From NCBI RefSeq assembly GCF_037029465.1, contig NZ_JAYMEM010000003.1, positions 242,374-306,373 on the forward strand: DNA of 64,000 nucleotides, read 5' to 3'. How positions within the stretch are numbered: position 1 is the first letter of the stretch; each line of letters opens with the position of its first letter. The translations under genes were made by a program, and so were the position numbers. Positions 60,284 to 64,000 of this stretch are shown here, in pieces. The DNA comes from Mesoflavibacter sp037029465. GTDB taxonomy: Bacteria; Bacteroidota; Bacteroidia; Flavobacteriales; Flavobacteriaceae. The notes under the pieces are model-generated. The model ran no database searches, was not told the DNA's origin, and saw only the letters and a program-made list of their open reading frames with translations.

Positions 60284-60313
60284 AAATAAGGCTAAAATTG
60301 TTTAGCCTTATTT
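60284..60313 (+). terminator. Intrinsic terminator
   Basis: AAATAAGGCTAAA / TTTAGCCTTATTT with a 4-base loop, 15 bases after the stop of the low-complexity lipoprotein gene. Confidence 0.88.
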
Positions 60314-60352
60314 GTTTCACAATAAATTACTCATAAAAAAATAAAATTTGAA

Positions 60353-61873
60353 ATGAAAAAAATAGTTATGCTAGCCATAAGTAGCTTTGTTATGTCCTTT
60401 AGTTTTGGACAAACTGTTACTGATGCCCTAAGATATTCTAATGATAATCTAAAAGGAACCGCAAGGTTTAGAGCTTTAGGAGGTGCTTTTGGGGCTTTAG
60501 GAGGTGATTTAAGCGCCGTAAACATCAACCCTGCAGGTTCCGCTGTTTTCACCAGTAGTCATGCGACTTTCACTTTAGAAAACGAAAATATTGATAATGA
60601 AACAAATTATTTCAATGGAAGAAATACTTCTTCTGAATCAAATATTGATTTAACACAAGGTGGAGCTGTATTTGTTTTTAAAAACAATCAACAAGATTCA
60701 CCATGGAAGAAATTTTCAGTTGGAATAAATTTTGAAAATTCAAAGCATTATGATGATAATTGGAGAGCTTCTGGCGTAAGTCAAAACTCAGTAGATCAAT
60801 ATTTTTTGGTTAATGCTCAAGGGTTACCTTTAGGTGAAATTTCTGCCTTACCAGGTGAAACTACTACCCAAGCTTATTCTGAAATTGGCAGCTATTACGG
60901 ATACCAAAACCAACAAGCTTTTTTAGGTTATGACTCTTATATTTTAGAACCTGACGCTTATGATGATAATAACACAACGTATACATCTAATATAGCAGCA
61001 GGAAGTTTTAACCAAGCTTATAATTATTCTGCAACAGGATATAATGGAAAAGTGAGTTTTAATGCTGCTGCACAATATACTGATGACTTATATATTGGCT
61101 TAAATTTAAATTCTCATTTCTTAAATTACGAAAGATTTACAAGTTATTACGAAACAAATAACAATACAGACACTTTAATTGACGAAGTCTTGTTTGATAA
61201 CACTCTAACTTCAAACGGAACTGGTTTTTCTTTTCAACTAGGGACTATTTACAAAGTTACACCAGAATTAAGAATTGGATTTACTTACGATTCACCTACA
61301 TGGATGACTGTTGAAGAAGAAACTACACAATATATAGAAACCCATGTACTTGACGATGTAAATGGGGATTTCTACCAAATTGTAGACCCTAATATTATTA
61401 ATGTATTTGCAGGTTACAAACTACAAACACCTGCTAGATTTACTTCTAGTATAGCGTATGTATTTGGACAAAAAGGATTAATTAGTTTTGATTACTCTAC
61501 TAAAGACTTTAGCAATACAAAATTTAAACCTACATCTGATGCTTACTACAGTGCGCAAAACAATATTATGTCTGATTTACTAACTAGAGCAAACACTTAT
61601 AGAATTGGTGGTGAATACAAAATAAAACAGTTTAGCTTAAGAGGCGGATACCGTTTTGAAGAAAGCCCTTATAAAAATGGAGAAACTATTGGAGATTTAA
61701 CTGGTTATTCTTTTGGATTAGGTTACGACTTTGGAAACACTGTATTAGATTTAGCTTATAGCAATTCGAAACAAGAAAGAAACGATCAGTTTTTTGATGT
61801 TGGATTTACTAATGCTGCTAATATTGATAGAACAAATTCTAACGTAACACTTTCTTTAAGTTTTAAGTTATAA
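60353..61873 (+). CDS. OmpP1/FadL-type outer-membrane transporter
   Basis: 506-aa beta-barrel with a signal peptide (cleavage after SFGQ, about 20). The FadL-like N-terminus DALRYSNDNLKGTARFRALGGAFGALGGDLSAVNINPAGSAVF is diagnostic of the Bacteroidota group often called 'hemin receptor'; the C-terminus alternates as beta strands and ends in L-S-F-K-L. Uptake of hydrophobic compounds is likely; the heme label is not supported by any visible motif. It starts after the previous gene's terminator, so it has its own promoter. Confidence 0.85.
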   Translation: MKKIVMLAISSFVMSFSFGQTVTDALRYSNDNLKGTARFRALGGAFGALGGDLSAVNINPAGSAVFTSSHATFTLENENIDNETNYFNGRNTSSESNIDLTQGGAVFVFKNNQQDSPWKKFSVGINFENSKHYDDNWRASGVSQNSVDQYFLVNAQGLPLGEISALPGETTTQAYSEIGSYYGYQNQQAFLGYDSYILEPDAYDDNNTTYTSNIAAGSFNQAYNYSATGYNGKVSFNAAAQYTDDLYIGLNLNSHFLNYERFTSYYETNNNTDTLIDEVLFDNTLTSNGTGFSFQLGTIYKVTPELRIGFTYDSPTWMTVEEETTQYIETHVLDDVNGDFYQIVDPNIINVFAGYKLQTPARFTSSIAYVFGQKGLISFDYSTKDFSNTKFKPTSDAYYSAQNNIMSDLLTRANTYRIGGEYKIKQFSLRGGYRFEESPYKNGETIGDLTGYSFGLGYDFGNTVLDLAYSNSKQERNDQFFDVGFTNAANIDRTNSNVTLSLSFKL

Positions 61874-61897
61874 TAAATAAAAGCCTAAAATTTTAAA

Positions 61898-61930
61898 AAG
61901 ACCTGAGTATTAATTTACTCAGGTTTTTTT
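61898..61930 (+). terminator. Intrinsic terminator of the porin gene
   Basis: ACCTGAGTA / TACTCAGGT with a 6-base loop and a run of T, 28 bases after the stop codon. Confidence 0.88.
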
Positions 61931-61949
61931 ATTTATACATAATAATAAA

Positions 61950-62141
61950 ACAATATCACTCTTAAAAATCACTTCAAAGAACATTGCTGTGCATTACGTT
62001 TAAAATCAAAATGCTACTATTAAAAGTGATGAGGTTACTGAATTTAGAGTGAACCTTAAAATCATTTTAAAACATATTGAAAACATGCTTAAAGAAATGT
62101 TGCCAGGTAAAGTTAATACCGTAGTAGCTATTAACGGTTAA
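61950..62141 (+). pseudogene. Degenerate dodecin remnant
   Basis: In one plus-strand frame, TSKNIAVHYV, an in-frame TAA (62001-62003), then NQNATIKSDEVTEFRVNLKI can be read. This matches the second half of dodecin (K-N-I-x-x-x-Y-V-K-x-x-x-A-T-V-K-x-x-x-V-T-E-F-R-V-N-L-K), the small flavin-binding dodecamer. The first half is not recognisable and the frame continues past the normal end into HIENMLKEMLPGKVNTVVAING before a stop at 62139. The rest of the 368-base gap holds two terminators and nothing else I can see. Confidence 0.6.
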
Positions 62142-62167
62142 TTAATTTCATTAAAAACACACTCTAT

Positions 62168-62201
62168 AAAAAAAGCCTGAACATAATGTTCAGGCTTTTT
62201 T
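62168..62201. terminator. Intrinsic terminator
   Basis: AAAAAGCCTGAAC / GTTCAGGCTTTTT with a 5-base loop, about 40 bases beyond the stop of the T9SS type B gene (minus strand) and usable from both sides. Confidence 0.88.
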
Positions 62202-62241
62202 ATTTCTATTTGTTATTGTTTTATTTAGCTAGGATTACTTC

Positions 62242-64000
62242 CTATCGCTTCAGGGTAAAGTGTGCTCTAAATTGCTTCTTCACATCACTTGTATCACCTG
62301 GTTCTCTATACTCTACTGTAAACCAATAGTCACTTGTTGGTAATGGGTTACCGTTGTAGTTTCCATCCCATCCTGGTCCTGTTGGGTTTAATTGCTTTAA
62401 TAGCTTTCCGTATCTATCAAAGATGTATATCACTGCATCTGGCTGATCACTGATTCCATAGATCTGCCAAGTTTCGTTATACGTATCTCCGTTTGGTGTG
62501 AAGAAGTGTGGATAATCCATCACCATTACTGTTGTGCTTGATTCTCCACATCCGTTGATATCTCTTACCGTTATAGTATGCTCGCCGCCACTTACGTCAT
62601 TAAAGATGTAAGTGTTATCGTTTGACTCGTTGCTATACCACACTCCGCCATCTAATTGGAACTCGTAAGTTGAGATTCCTGTTCCGGTTGCTGTGACTTG
62701 TATACTATGTACTTCTGCAAATGCTGGTGTTATCACATCTGCTACAATACTTGGTGGCGCACTTTCTTCTACTAACGTAGTATCTGTACTTGTACAACCT
62801 GTTAGATTGTCTTCTATAGTTACTGTATAAGTACCTCCTTGTGTTGGCATGATACTGCTTCCTGTTCCTACTACGGCTCCTCCTAGTGTCCACTCAAAGG
62901 TATAGTCTGATGCGCTTAATCCTGTGTCTATAACTAATGGATTAAGCACTTCTGTTCCATTAGTATCTACACATAATAAGTAGCTTGTATCTAAATCTAC
63001 TACTGGTAATGGGTTTACTTGTAATGTGATTGTTGCTATATCGTAACACACTGAGCTGTCTGCTAAGTTATCTACATTACCATCTCCATCTAAATCTACT
63101 GCATCTGCTATTCCATCTCCATCGATATCTATTTCTTCTATTAGCCCGTCACCATTTGTATCTGTTGCATCTGAAACGCCATCTCCATCTACATCTATTA
63201 AATCATACACGCCATCTCCATCTGTATCTATTGTATCAACTGTTCCTTCTCCGTTAAAATCAATAGGTGATGTTAATGCTGCTAAGTCTAATGCTAATGG
63301 TGTTACTTCCATCGTATTATTATCTACTCGTACATAAATAACTTGTGGATTTGAGGTGTTCTCGTATAATAATGGTAAGGCATTTGTTGCTGCTTCTGCA
63401 TCTGCTAAAGTTTCATAGTAGCTTGTAATATAGTTTGCTTGATCTTGGAACATAAGTACTGCTGCATCTTGACTTGATAAATCAAATTGTACTTGATCGT
63501 CTGTTGGGTCTGCATCAAATTCTATATTATCATCACACTCATAATACGTTGGCATTGCCTGATTAGCTTGCGCTGCTTCGTTAACTTCTATATTAAACAT
63601 TGTTGTAACATCACATCCTGTTATTGTATTTGTAATGTTGACATATATAACTTGCGGGTTACTTGTGTTATTATAAAGACTTACTAAAGCATTGATTCCT
63701 GAGTCTGCATCTGCTTGGGTATCGTGATATGTTACTGTAAAGTCTGTTGCATTTTGACCATTTAATATCTCATCGGTTTTACTTTCTAAATCAAAACCTG
63801 CTACTTCATCTGTATTTAACTCACAGATAATGTAATCTTCAATTGGACTTACTACTGGTAATGGATTTACTGTAATATCAAAATCTACTAAAGTAAAACA
63901 TCCTGTTCCATTTAAGCCTGTTTCATCTTCTCCATTTGTTATTCTTACATATATAGTTTGAGGATTAATGGCTGATCCTGGGTTGTCTGGATCTTCATTA
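62242..64000 (-). CDS. T9SS type B sorting domain surface protein, 5' part beyond the window
   Basis: Open on the minus strand from the stop at 62242 to the right edge (about 585 codons visible, no start inside the window; an internal Met at 63600 is not the start). Repeated modules of the type NPQVIYVRV...(V)NPLPVV, seen at least three times, are typical of giant flavobacterial adhesins. A run of five 11-residue D-x-D/N-G-D-G units (63068-63240) looks calcium binding. The last 85 residues (FFTPNGDTYNETWQIYGI ... IYIFDRYGKLLKQLNPTGPGWDGNYNG ... ) are the type B gliding-motility-associated C-terminal domain for type IX secretion. Role in surface adhesion inferred. Confidence 0.9.
   Translation of the reverse strand, partial: NEDPDNPGSAINPQTIYVRITNGEDETGLNGTGCFTLVDFDITVNPLPVVSPIEDYIICELNTDEVAGFDLESKTDEILNGQNATDFTVTYHDTQADADSGINALVSLYNNTSNPQVIYVNITNTITGCDVTTMFNIEVNEAAQANQAMPTYYECDDNIEFDADPTDDQVQFDLSSQDAAVLMFQDQANYITSYYETLADAEAATNALPLLYENTSNPQVIYVRVDNNTMEVTPLALDLAALTSPIDFNGEGTVDTIDTDGDGVYDLIDVDGDGVSDATDTNGDGLIEEIDIDGDGIADAVDLDGDGNVDNLADSSVCYDIATITLQVNPLPVVDLDTSYLLCVDTNGTEVLNPLVIDTGLSASDYTFEWTLGGAVVGTGSSIMPTQGGTYTVTIEDNLTGCTSTDTTLVEESAPPSIVADVITPAFAEVHSIQVTATGTGISTYEFQLDGGVWYSNESNDNTYIFNDVSGGEHTITVRDINGCGESSTTVMVMDYPHFFTPNGDTYNETWQIYGISDQPDAVIYIFDRYGKLLKQLNPTGPGWDGNYNGNPLPTSDYWFTVEYREPGDTSDVKKQFRAHFTLKR

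Noticed and set aside
60353..61873. Heme receptor function
   Set aside because: The name is common for this family but there is no TonB box or heme-binding motif; the N-terminus is FadL/OmpP1-like.
62705..62893. Small Arg/Tyr-rich frame inside the T9SS protein gene (also 63030-63257 and 63487-63687)
   Set aside because: Shadows of the real minus-strand coding frame; composition reflects the complementary codons.

Overview
The window is a chromosomal segment from a member of the Bacteroidota, almost certainly a marine-type Flavobacteriaceae. The support is low GC, promoters of the TAnnTTTG type upstream of many genes, type IX secretion C-terminal domains (types A and B), glutamine synthetase III, a bacillithiol reductase (YpdA), archaeal-type ProS, a Rho with a long Asn/Lys-rich insert, and several Bacteroidota-specific families (DUF1684, DUF4197, DUF3078, DUF4293, DUF1599, Lacal_2735-like). 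Most genes are single housekeeping or surface genes. I see no prophage, insertion sequence, CRISPR array or integrase.

Layout. 1-9 kb: dipeptidyl peptidase III (cut by the window edge), SRPBCC/GyrI-like protein, CrcB fluoride channel, DUF1684 lipoprotein, a promoter-leader-terminator unit before an MFS exporter, a palindromic repeat, YpdA, an Lrp regulator and small unknown genes. 9-19.5 kb: the fused B12-dependent mutase IcmF (with an in-frame insertion of an interspersed repeat), PurU, DUF4197, a BtuF-like receptor, PyrF, PrfA and a minimal ABC pair. 19.5-26 kb: B12-dependent ribonucleotide reductase, two of three paralogous membrane proteins, DUF3078 and PurM.

26-33.7 kb is the most distinctive part: a complete Bacteroidota curli (type VIII secretion) locus on the minus strand. 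In transcription order it has a 317-aa curlin, a 502-aa curlin with about 43 eleven-residue repeats, a short curlin-like protein (candidate nucleator), CsgE fused to an N-terminal domain resembling CsgH/CsgC, CsgF, CsgG fused to a C-terminal outer-membrane beta-barrel, and a lipoprotein with a beta-propeller-like region. The two curlin genes share a promoter, leader and an upstream element at the same distance from each ATG.

33.8-41 kb: divergent glutamine synthetases (GSIII and GSII) with a palindrome between them, a Na+/Ca2+ exchanger, and a BlaI/BlaR1-type repressor-sensor pair whose sensor carries four TonB-plug-like repeats. 41-57 kb: a secreted endonuclease I with a T9SS tail, an AT-rich intergenic stretch with tiny ORFs and tRNA-Arg, ClpS, PrmA, TpiA, an oligopeptide permease that seems to start at CTG, a DoxX/MauE-like protein, DUF1599, FolP-lipoprotein-CdaA, an MsbA-like exporter, TruA, a phosphodiesterase, DUF4293 and Rho. 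57-64 kb: RpsT, tRNA-Glu, ProS, a low-complexity lipoprotein, an OmpP1/FadL-type porin, a broken dodecin remnant, and the C-terminal part of a large T9SS type B surface protein running off the right edge.

Three B12-related genes (IcmF, NrdJ, a BtuF-like receptor) lie within 13 kb, but I could not recognise a cobalamin riboswitch. Functional statements come from motif recognition by eye; no database search was run.
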